From positions 6,510,001 through 6,574,000 of the forward strand of contig NZ_JAPENX010000001.1 in NCBI RefSeq assembly GCF_026341815.1: DNA of 64,000 nt, in the 5' to 3' direction. Each line of letters starts with the position of its first letter. Position 1 is the stretch's first letter. The translations under genes and the position numbers were made by a program. Source of the stretch: Streptomyces sp. NBC_00572 (lineage in GTDB: Bacteria > Actinomycetota > Actinomycetes > Streptomycetales > Streptomycetaceae). Shown here one piece after another: positions 16,210-23,538 of this stretch. The notes under the pieces are model-generated. The model made no database searches. It had not been told where the DNA came from and worked only from the letters and a program-made list of their open reading frames with translations.

Positions 16210-17790
16210 ATGAAGTACAGCATCGCTCCGCTGCCCCGCTGGAAGGACCTGGACGGCGGCGAGCCGATCCGGGTCGCCCGCCACTACCGCATCCCCGTCG
16301 CGGACGACGAACTCCTCCTGCTGCCCCACGGACGGCCGGGCTGGCTCCGCCTGCCGGCCGCCCTCTACCCGATGCTCGACGCACTGGACGGCACGAGCGT
16401 CGCCGACTTCACCGCCTGGCCGGGTTTCCCCGACGCGGCCGGCACCGTGCGGGCGCTCTACGACGCGGGCCTGGTCTTCGTCGGCGGCCGCACGGGCGTC
16501 CGCGCCGTACCCGCACCGCGAGGCGACGGTGACGGAGACGGCTCACGTGACGGCGGGTCCGGCGGCGCCGAGCCGCCGACGGCGCTCCTCCTGAAGCTCA
16601 CCGGCGCCTGCGACATCGCCTGCGACTACTGCTACGACTTCGACAGCGGACGCTGGCCGGGCCGGATGACCTCCGAGGTGGCCAGGCGGCTCATCACCGA
16701 ATGCCTGGTTCCCGGGCGCCGTCTGACCCTGATGTTCCACGGCGGCGAGCCCATGCTGCGGTTCGGCCAGATCCGCGAGCTCGTGGAGTTCGCGGAACTG
16801 CGCGCCACCGAGGTGGGGGCGTCCGTGCACTTCACCGTCCAGACCAACGGCCGGCACTTCACCGAAGACGTCGTCGCGTTCCTGCGCCGGTACGCGTTCA
16901 CGGTCGGCGTCTCCCTGGACGGGCCGCAGGACATCAACGACCGGCACCGCGTCGACCACCGAGGCCGTGGCACGTTCGCGCGGATCGCCGAGAACTTCGA
17001 CCGCTTCCCCGAGTTCATGCGCGAGGAGGTCGGCTACATCAGCGTCGTCGGCACCGACACCACACCGGACGAACTCGACCGCGTGTGGGAGTTCTTCCGG
17101 AGCATGGGCGTGCACAGCTGGAAGATGCTCCCCGCCGACGCGGAAGGGCGCGCCGACGACAAGCCCGAGACCCAGCGCTTCCGGCAGACGTTCGCCGCCT
17201 TCCTCGGCCGACGGCTGACGGAGGTCCTCGACGGCGACCTCGAACCCCCGTACCTCACCAACCTGGTACAGCTGATCGAGCCGTTCCTCACCGTCGAACG
17301 CCCCAACATGTGCATGAAAATGCCCTGCGGTGCCTCCAACGACCTGCTGGTCCTCGACGCGGTGGGCTCCGTCCGTGCCTGCGACTGCAGTTACCATCCC
17401 GCGTTCCAACTGCTGCCCAGGGCCGCGGTGTCACCCCCACCCGGACGCACGGTCCTGCCGATCGCCGACGGCTCGCTGACCGTACGCAGCCGGAACACCC
17501 CGGCGGCGGCGGCCCTGCGCGACCGGGAGCAGTGGCTCCTCAACGACGCGCCGTGCTCCTCCTGCCCCTGGCTGCACCAGTGCGCGGGCACCTGCCCGGC
17601 CCGCGCCCTGATCAACAACGGCTCCCTGTACTCGGTGGACGAGCTCGAATGCACGACACGGCTCGCGCTCTTCCCCCGCGTACTGGAGGACGTGTCCCGT
17701 CCCGGTTCCGCGCTCCGCGCCTACTACGAGCGGGCGAAGTCCCAGGCGGCGGCCGGCGCACCCGACCTCGCCGCCGCGCCTCCGCGATGA
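16210..17790 (+). CDS. Radical SAM/SPASM peptide maturase with PqqD-like N-terminus
   Basis: This 526-residue protein has an N-terminal winged-helix, RiPP-recognition-like segment (about 20-95, with ADDELLLLPHGRPGWLRLPAAL), then a radical SAM domain whose [4Fe-4S] motif is C134-x3-C138-x2-C141 (GACDIACDYC). The FHGGEPMLRF and QTNGRHFTED segments are typical. A C-terminal SPASM region carries clustered cysteines (RACDCSYH, CSSCPWLHQCAGTCPARA). Such enzymes install thioether, C-C or epimeric modifications on peptides. Residues 104-117 are a charged Asp/Gly linker. It starts 7 bp after the SKTTCC gene and overlaps the next gene by 4 bp, so it probably acts on a product of this block. Confidence 0.88.
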   Translation: MKYSIAPLPRWKDLDGGEPIRVARHYRIPVADDELLLLPHGRPGWLRLPAALYPMLDALDGTSVADFTAWPGFPDAAGTVRALYDAGLVFVGGRTGVRAVPAPRGDGDGDGSRDGGSGGAEPPTALLLKLTGACDIACDYCYDFDSGRWPGRMTSEVARRLITECLVPGRRLTLMFHGGEPMLRFGQIRELVEFAELRATEVGASVHFTVQTNGRHFTEDVVAFLRRYAFTVGVSLDGPQDINDRHRVDHRGRGTFARIAENFDRFPEFMREEVGYISVVGTDTTPDELDRVWEFFRSMGVHSWKMLPADAEGRADDKPETQRFRQTFAAFLGRRLTEVLDGDLEPPYLTNLVQLIEPFLTVERPNMCMKMPCGASNDLLVLDAVGSVRACDCSYHPAFQLLPRAAVSPPPGRTVLPIADGSLTVRSRNTPAAAALRDREQWLLNDAPCSSCPWLHQCAGTCPARALINNGSLYSVDELECTTRLALFPRVLEDVSRPGSALRAYYERAKSQAAAGAPDLAAAPPR

Positions 17791-18875
17791 GCATCCGGAT
17801 CGCCGGCTCCGACTGGGACGTCGCCATGCTGCGGGCACTGGCCGCGCACCCGCCTCCTCCGTACGGCGAAGGGGCGCGGCACCGGTACGCCGTACGACTG
17901 CTCGCCGAGACCATCGGCGACGACGTCAAACTGTTCCTCCGGTGCCACGGCGCGCGGTACGCCGCGCGGTGGCGGCACCCCTCCGATCCGTACGTCGCCA
18001 TGGTGAGCCGACTGGCCGGGTACTACCTGAGCCTGCACGACGTCCTGCGGCACGGACCGCGCGAGGTCCTCCCCGGATGGGACGAGGCCGTCGCCGAAGT
18101 GCGCGCGCACATCGGTGCGACGCGCCTCGTCCTGACCACCCAGCTCGGGCACGCGCTGATGGTGCCGCTGCTCGTGGAGGAGGCCACGGGCCGACCGGTC
18201 CTGCCGATCGTGCACGACCGGAACCCCCTCGTGCGGGAGATGTACGCGCAGCGGCTGCGACGGGGCGAACCCCTGCTGCTGACGCGGCTCGGGTCCGCCG
18301 ACATCCGCCGCTGGCTGGGCACGGACGCCGTCATGGTCGCGAATCTGGACACCTGCTACCCCGGCACCCGGCAGGTACGCACCCTGTCGGTGCTCGGCGG
18401 CCGGCTGGACGTGCCGACCGGACTGCTGGCCCTGGCGGCACGACGGAACCTCCAGACGCGGGCCGTCGCCGCCCCCGAGGTCGCGGGCCGTATCGCCCCT
18501 CGCGTCGGGGACCGGCTGCCCGGTTCCCTCGACGCGGCCCTCGACGCCTACGGCGCGTGGCTGGACCGGTGCGTGAGCGCCGCCCCGGAGCAGTGGATGG
18601 CATGGGGCAGCCTCCTCGAACCGCACCCCCACGCACCCGACACATCCCGTGAAACCCCCCGATCGATCGACGAGACCGAAGGAGAAGGCCGTGGAGAACA
18701 CCTTGGAGAACGCATTGGCGAGCACGCTGGAGCAGGAGGCGGAGCTGACACCGGCGAGGCCCGCGTCGGCGCGGTCATGGAACGGACAGCGGTCCAGCAT
18801 GATGTCCCGCGCCGCGAACGTACGGCGCATCGACGCCCTGTTCCAGGCCATGGAGACGGATTTTCTGCTGCGTGA
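17787..18875 (+). CDS. LpxL-like acyltransferase homologue with altered active site
   Basis: This 362-residue protein has no certain assignment. Its central order of motifs resembles LpxL/HtrB lysophospholipid acyltransferases: an LVLTTQLGH block where these enzymes have a catalytic His-x4-Asp/Glu, then a MVANLDT strand, GGRLDVPTGLLALAARRNLQTRAV, and a terminal PEQWMAWGSL. The expected catalytic His appears to be Gln. It could be an inactive or repurposed fold, perhaps lipidating or binding the peptide product. ATG at 17787 overlaps the rSAM stop (ATGA-type). The frame overruns the next gene by 185 bp; the real domain ends near residue 285, before 18650, so the tail is likely unselected. Confidence 0.5.
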   Translation: MSIRIAGSDWDVAMLRALAAHPPPPYGEGARHRYAVRLLAETIGDDVKLFLRCHGARYAARWRHPSDPYVAMVSRLAGYYLSLHDVLRHGPREVLPGWDEAVAEVRAHIGATRLVLTTQLGHALMVPLLVEEATGRPVLPIVHDRNPLVREMYAQRLRRGEPLLLTRLGSADIRRWLGTDAVMVANLDTCYPGTRQVRTLSVLGGRLDVPTGLLALAARRNLQTRAVAAPEVAGRIAPRVGDRLPGSLDAALDAYGAWLDRCVSAAPEQWMAWGSLLEPHPHAPDTSRETPRSIDETEGEGRGEHLGERIGEHAGAGGGADTGEARVGAVMERTAVQHDVPRRERTAHRRPVPGHGDGFSAA

Positions 18876-19458
18876 GCAGTTCATCACCGGGCCGTCCCGG
18901 ATCCTGACGGAGTACCTCGACGTCCCGCCCGTATCGGCGGAGCAGGCCGTCTTCACCGACCGGCTCGTGTACGCGGTCTTCGCCAACCCGAAGCTGCTGC
19001 AGTGGCTTCAGGACTACGTGCACAGCCACACCGACAGGGTGCCCACCGGTGCGGAGTTCCTCACCGACTTCTGCGGGGCTACGGTGAGTCACGGCGGTCA
19101 GGACGTCGTCGCCGCCCTGCTCGAAGGCTGCGCGGCGGAGACCGGCATCCACGGGCTCACCGAGGACCTGCTGCACTACTTCGTCAACCTCCACGCCGCG
19201 CACACCCTTTGCGGCGACGAGAACGGCCGCCGGCAGGCCGACTTTCCCGGGGAGTCCCGGGAGGGCGTCGGGATCGAGCCCCGGGGCATCACACCGCTGA
19301 CCTCCATCACCTGGACCACGTGGATCAGAACCACGCAGGTCGAGGACGCCCATGCGATCGGCGCGGACTTCGCGCCGCCGTATGCCACGGTGACCCTCGA
19401 CGGTCTCGCCAGGTACGCGGTGGAGCTCCGGGCGCGCGGCGCGCTCGGGCTCGGATGA
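18691..19458 (+). CDS. Unrecognised 255-aa protein of the peptide cluster
   Basis: GTG at 18691 is chosen because AAGGAGAAGG lies just ahead of it. I recognise no named domain. The N-terminal half is helical with a motif FLLREQFITGPSRILTEYL near 63-81, reminiscent of leader regions of some actinobacterial peptide precursors that carry a Q-F-V/I-x-x-P-x-x-I/V-x-x-Y-L pattern. It is followed by LLQWLQDYVHSH, a FLTDFCGATVSHGG segment and a C-terminal part rich in Thr/Trp/Ile (ITPLTSITWTTWIRTTQ). It could be a second large precursor, a recognition protein or an enzyme. It overlaps the downstream oxygenase by 4 bp (ATGA), implying coupled translation and a shared pathway. Confidence 0.6.
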   Translation: MENTLENALASTLEQEAELTPARPASARSWNGQRSSMMSRAANVRRIDALFQAMETDFLLREQFITGPSRILTEYLDVPPVSAEQAVFTDRLVYAVFANPKLLQWLQDYVHSHTDRVPTGAEFLTDFCGATVSHGGQDVVAALLEGCAAETGIHGLTEDLLHYFVNLHAAHTLCGDENGRRQADFPGESREGVGIEPRGITPLTSITWTTWIRTTQVEDAHAIGADFAPPYATVTLDGLARYAVELRARGALGLG

Positions 19459-20864
19459 TGCGGGCCCAGGTGCCGCGGGCGGTCGCGTCGTGGGACGCCG
19501 GTCCGGTGGTCGCCCGGGTGAGGGCGACCGCCGGCTCCGGCGGTACTGAGGAGGCGGCGCGCGTTCTCGGCGCCGCCCTCCGGGCCGACCCCCAGGACCG
19601 TTCGGCCCGGCGCGAGTTGGTGCTCCTGCTGGTGGCCTCGGGGCGCTGGGAGGAGGCGCTGCCGTGGTGCGACGAACCGCGCGCGGGCGCGGGTGCCGAC
19701 ACGGGTGCCGACACGGGTGCCGACACGGCTGTGGGCGCGGATGCGGGTACCGACGACGAGGAGTGGCTTCCCGAAGCGATCACGGTGGCGCTGGAACGTC
19801 GCGACTTCCCCCTCGCCGAGGGATGCGCCCTGCTCTTCGCCCGCCTGCGCTGGGGCTCCTCCGACCCCGCCGTGCGGTCGGTCGTCCCGCTGAGCGTGCC
19901 CAAACTGCGGCACGACATCGACCAGATGCTCCACCTCCGGCACCTGGGCGTGCTGGGTGCGGAGTACGACCCGGTCGTCGACGCCTACCGGTCGGTGCAC
20001 GACCGGCTGGCGGCCGACGGCCCCGGGGCACGGGAGCCCCTCGACACCGACGCCAACCGGGCCATCGCGCCCACGTACAACCGTCTCCTGCACGTCCGGG
20101 ACACCCCGCGCGTGGCGCGCGCCCTGTCCGGCCGCTGGGATCCCGCCACGGTCGAGGAACAGTACGTGGCGAACGCACCCGGCGTGGTGACCGTCGACGA
20201 CTTCCTCAGCCCGGAGGCGCTGGACGAGCTGTACCGGTTCTGTCTGGAGTCGACGGTCTGGTTCGGCAACCGCTACGACCACGGCCGACTGGGCTCGCTC
20301 ATGCAGGACGGCTTCGTCTGCCCCCTGCTCACCCAGATCGCCGAGGAACTGCGGGCCGCCCTGCCGCAGCTCATCGGGGACCGGTACCCGCTGCGCCAGA
20401 TCTGGGGCTTCAAGTGCGGCCCCGACGTACCGGCCGACGTCACCACGCACGCGGACTTCGCCGCCGTCAACGTCAACTTCTGGATCACGCCGGACGCCGC
20501 GAACGCCGACGAGCACTCGGGCGGCCTGGTGGTGCACGACGTGGACGCCCCGCTGTCCTGGGGCTTCGACAGCTACAACGGCCGCCAGGACCTGATCCGC
20601 CCGTTCCTGCGCAGCCGCGGGGCCCGCAGCATCACCATCCCCTACCGGCAGAACCGGGCGGTGATCTTCAACTCCGACCTCTTCCACGCGTCGGACGCGG
20701 TCCGCTTCCGCCCCGGCTACGAGAACCTCCGCATCAACGTGACCATGCTCTACGGCGACCGGGAGGAGGAACTCCACCACCCGCGGCTGTCGGGCCCCGC
20801 CACACCGGGTCTCAGACCGGCCTGGCGTTCGGCCGCCCTCGCCCGCACACGAGCGAGGGCGTGA
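19455..20864 (+). CDS. 2OG-Fe(II) oxygenase with TPR-like N-terminus
   Basis: This 469-residue protein has a helical, TPR-like start (about 30-130) interrupted by a 12-bp DNA repeat coding ADTG units. A C-terminal double-stranded beta-helix of the prolyl-hydroxylase type follows. The iron ligands are visible as H332-x-D334 (THADFAAVN) and distal H411 (NSDLFHAS), with an Arg in RPGYENLRINVTMLYG to bind 2-oxoglutarate. Such enzymes hydroxylate side chains or backbone carbons of peptides and small molecules. It is translationally coupled to the 255-aa gene (ATGA) and ends the block, so it probably tailors the same product. There is no signal peptide. Confidence 0.8.
   Translation: MMRAQVPRAVASWDAGPVVARVRATAGSGGTEEAARVLGAALRADPQDRSARRELVLLLVASGRWEEALPWCDEPRAGAGADTGADTGADTAVGADAGTDDEEWLPEAITVALERRDFPLAEGCALLFARLRWGSSDPAVRSVVPLSVPKLRHDIDQMLHLRHLGVLGAEYDPVVDAYRSVHDRLAADGPGAREPLDTDANRAIAPTYNRLLHVRDTPRVARALSGRWDPATVEEQYVANAPGVVTVDDFLSPEALDELYRFCLESTVWFGNRYDHGRLGSLMQDGFVCPLLTQIAEELRAALPQLIGDRYPLRQIWGFKCGPDVPADVTTHADFAAVNVNFWITPDAANADEHSGGLVVHDVDAPLSWGFDSYNGRQDLIRPFLRSRGARSITIPYRQNRAVIFNSDLFHASDAVRFRPGYENLRINVTMLYGDREEELHHPRLSGPATPGLRPAWRSAALARTRARA
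19692..19727 (+). repeat. Three tandem 12-bp repeats in the oxygenase gene
   Basis: GGTGCCGACACG is repeated three times without change, coding Gly-Ala-Asp-Thr units in a linker. Confidence 0.85.
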
Positions 20865-20881
20865 CCCGCCCCGAACGGCCC

Positions 20882-21445
20882 TCATACCGGGCGGACGCGG
20901 TTCCGGCGACGGTAGTAGGCGACCGCGAGGGCGAGGGTGACGGGCCCCCACACGGCGGTGGGAGCGATGCACACCGTCGCGAGCGTCTCCCAGGCGTCGT
21001 TGGTGTACTCGACGGTGTCGGCGACGCCGTACGCGGTCAGTCTGCGTCCGTCGCCGATCGGAACGGCTGTGAACAGCACGGTGAGGATCAGACCGCCGAC
21101 GACAGCGGGGACCACGGCTGCCATCGGCCGGACCCGCCTGCCGCCGATGAACGGTATCCAGGCGGGCGCCACCTCGCCCCACCCCCGGACGAGCCCGACG
21201 GCCAGGAGCGCGGCCACTTCCGTGAACACGCTGAGCCCGAGCACGTACGGGATGCTCACCCAGTACGGCGGCATTCCGCGCTCATGCACCTGCCCCATCT
21301 CGAAGTGGAGGGCGAAGGGCAGCCGCCAGAGACACGACGGCAGCAGCAGGAGCGGCAGCGCGTAGGCGAGGCGCATCGCCCAGCGTGGCACCGGCTGTTC
21401 GGTGTCACTGACGGGCGGGGGCGTGTGAAGGAGCTTCGGCGACAT
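20882..21445 (-). CDS. Four-helix integral membrane protein of unknown function
   Basis: The 187-residue protein has about four hydrophobic segments (near 24-42, 65-88, 106-126 and 158-176) with basic C-terminal YYRRRNRVRPV. The WRLPFALHF and MPPYWVSIPYV segments recall a widespread actinobacterial membrane family, but I cannot name a function. The ATG at 21445 has GGTGGAG in front. It is convergent with the oxygenase gene, 17 bp away, and divergent from the MFS gene, so it is probably a single-gene unit. Confidence 0.65.
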   Translation of the reverse strand: MSPKLLHTPPPVSDTEQPVPRWAMRLAYALPLLLLPSCLWRLPFALHFEMGQVHERGMPPYWVSIPYVLGLSVFTEVAALLAVGLVRGWGEVAPAWIPFIGGRRVRPMAAVVPAVVGGLILTVLFTAVPIGDGRRLTAYGVADTVEYTNDAWETLATVCIAPTAVWGPVTLALAVAYYRRRNRVRPV

Positions 21446-21648
21446 GGCTCCACCCTCGTGGAACGGGCGTCACGAGGAATCCTCCCCGCGGACCGGGCCG
21501 CTCCGCCGTGTGGGGGAGTGTCCGTCCCCCCGCGAGCACCGGCCTTGGCGAGCACCGTCTCGGGCGGCGTCGTCGACCGGGTGACGTCTGCGCGGTTGCC
21601 GCAGTTCGTGCCGCCCGGCCGGCGGTCGGCGGGGTTACGGTCCGCTGC

Positions 21649-22914
21649 ATGAAAGGTGACCGTGGCATGGCCGACGACCCTGGCATGGACGACGACCCTG
21701 GCACGGAAGGTGACCCTCGCACCGAAGGCGAACGCAAGGGCTGGCTGCGGTGTCTGCTCGCCGGTGCCGTCTTCGTCGTGTGCATGGCCGGCACCACGTT
21801 GCCGACCCCGCTCTACCCCCTCTACCAGGAGAAGTTCGGATTCTCCGAGCTGACCGTGACCGTCGTGTACGCCGTGTACGCCTTCGGGGTCATCGGCGTA
21901 CTCCTGCTCGCGGGCAACGCCTCGGACACGGTCGGCAGACGGCCCACCCTGCTCTGCGGCCTGGGATTCGCGGCGGCGAGCGCCGTGTGCTTCCTGCTCG
22001 CCGACACCGTGGGCTGGCTGTACGCGGGCCGTCTCCTCTCCGGCCTGTCCGCCGGTCTGTTCACCGGCGCCGCCACCGCGTACGTCATGGAACTGGCCCC
22101 GGCCGGAGGAGCGTCCCGGGCGACGCTCGTGGCCACGGCCGCCAACATGGGAGGGCTCGGCTGCGGCCCCCTGCTCGCCGGACTGCTCGCGGAGTACGCC
22201 CCCGATCCCCTGGTCCTGCCGTTCGCCGTGCACCTCGGCCTGGTGGCGATCTCCGTCGTCGTTCTGCTGTGGCTCCCCGAGACCGTACGGGAAAGGCGAG
22301 GTCCGGCCGCCGTACGGCCGCAGCTGCCCGCGCTGCCACCGCAGGTGCGAGCGGTGTTCGTACCGGCCGCGATCGCCGCGTTCGTGGGGTTCGCCCTCTT
22401 CGGGGTGTTCACCTCGGTGAGCCCCGCGTTCCTCGCCCGCTACCTGCACGTCGACAATCACGCCGTGAGCGGCCTGATCGTGGCCCTCGCCTTCTTCGCC
22501 TCCACGGCCGGACAACTGGCCGTCGACCGCGTCGGAGTGACGCGCTCGCTGCCCCTGGGCTGCGCGGTCCTCTTCGGCGGCCTCGTCCTTCTCGGGGCGG
22601 CGCTGTACACGGACCTCCTGGCGCTGGTCGTCCTGGCCGCCGTGGTCGGCGGCGTGGGGCAGGGCCTCGCCTTCCGCGCGGCCCTGTCCTCCGTCGCCGC
22701 CGCGGCGCCGCCGGACCGCCGCGCGGCGGTGATCTCGACGCTGTTCGTCGTCGCGTACACCGGCATCTCGATCCCGGTGATCGGCGTGGGCCTGCTGGCC
22801 GACCCGCTCGGCCTGGAGGGGGCAGGGCTGGTGTTCATCGCCTGCATGCTGGTGCTCGTCGCCTCCGCCGCGGCGTATCTGATCCGGCGACCGGTACCGG
22901 CGAAGGGACCGTGA
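21649..22914 (+). CDS. MFS transporter, drug-efflux type
   Basis: The 421-residue protein has about twelve transmembrane segments. Loop 2-3 carries the MFS signature GNASDTVGRRPTLLCG (near 80-95), and PTPLYPLYQEKFGFS after helix 1 is typical of proton-driven efflux pumps. The substrate is unknown. The start is uncertain: ATG 21649 has a TTACGGT -10-like element about 10 bases ahead (possible leaderless mRNA), and ATG 21667 has AAAGGTGA. The acidic N-terminus (MADDPGMDDDPGTEGD) lies before helix 1 either way. The last codons and the stop lie within a 24-bp minisatellite. It could export a product of the neighbouring cluster, though this is only positional. Confidence 0.8.
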   Translation: MKGDRGMADDPGMDDDPGTEGDPRTEGERKGWLRCLLAGAVFVVCMAGTTLPTPLYPLYQEKFGFSELTVTVVYAVYAFGVIGVLLLAGNASDTVGRRPTLLCGLGFAAASAVCFLLADTVGWLYAGRLLSGLSAGLFTGAATAYVMELAPAGGASRATLVATAANMGGLGCGPLLAGLLAEYAPDPLVLPFAVHLGLVAISVVVLLWLPETVRERRGPAAVRPQLPALPPQVRAVFVPAAIAAFVGFALFGVFTSVSPAFLARYLHVDNHAVSGLIVALAFFASTAGQLAVDRVGVTRSLPLGCAVLFGGLVLLGAALYTDLLALVVLAAVVGGVGQGLAFRAALSSVAAAAPPDRRAAVISTLFVVAYTGISIPVIGVGLLADPLGLEGAGLVFIACMLVLVASAAAYLIRRPVPAKGP

Positions 22915-22992
22915 CCGGTGCCGACGACGGGACCGTGACCGGTGCCGACGACGGGACCGTGACCGGTACCGGCGAAGGGACCGCGACCGGTG
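22889..22992. repeat. 24-bp minisatellite, four full copies plus a partial one
   Basis: Units at 22889, 22913, 22937 and 22961 share the frame GACCGGT..CCG.CGA.GGGACCGT and alternate in two variants (1 and 4 alike, 2 and 3 alike). The MFS stop codon at 22912-22914 spans the junction of the first two copies. Confidence 0.9.
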
Positions 22993-23013
22993 CGCGGCCG
23001 CGACACGCCGGTG

Positions 23014-23406
23014 TCAGACGGCGACGAAGACGTCCCCGGCGGTGTCGCGGAGGACGAACCCGTTGTCGAGCCGGACGCGGACCCTCACCGGGATCTCCGC
23101 CTCCTGGTACGCGATCCACGCGGGTTCCAGGGCGGCGACCTGCTCCTCCAGCTGCGCCCTGCTCCCCGGCGGCATCTGGTGGCCGAAGTCGTCGAGGAGG
23201 GACTTGAGCCGTGCGCACTCGCGGACCTCCTTGGTCTCCTGCCGGTCGTCGTCCACCTCCTCGACGGTGCCCTCGGTACCCGCCGCCAGGGCCAGGAAGC
23301 CCACGACGGCGGCCGGCTCCGTCGGGGATTCCCCGGCCGGGGCGACCTGCCCCGTCAGGGCGAGCTCCACCGCGAGCTTCACGCGCCCGCCCACTTTCAG
23401 CGTCAT
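23014..23406 (-). CDS. Small hypothetical protein
   Basis: This 130-residue cytoplasmic protein is not recognised. It has a beta-rich start (MTLKVGGRVKLAVELAL), an acidic helical middle (EEVDDDRQETKEVRECARLKSLLDDFG), a second helix (SRAQLEEQVAALEPAWIAYQEAE) and a C-terminal strand pair (VRVRVRLDNGFVLRDTAGDVFVAV). ATG at 23406 follows GAAGGAT; the open frame extends 39 codons further but in poor coding sequence. It is 133 bp downstream of the metalloprotease gene on the same strand and may share its transcript. Confidence 0.6.
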   Translation of the reverse strand: MTLKVGGRVKLAVELALTGQVAPAGESPTEPAAVVGFLALAAGTEGTVEEVDDDRQETKEVRECARLKSLLDDFGHQMPPGSRAQLEEQVAALEPAWIAYQEAEIPVRVRVRLDNGFVLRDTAGDVFVAV

Positions 23407-23538
23407 CGATCCTTCGTCTCTCCGCTCGGCCGGGCCACGACCACGTACGTCCGCGGAACGGCCCGGGGGTGCCATTGTCCCGGGCCGTTCCGGTGCGGAG
23501 AGACAGGGGGCTCGTCGCCCCACCGCCGCCCCGTGCGA

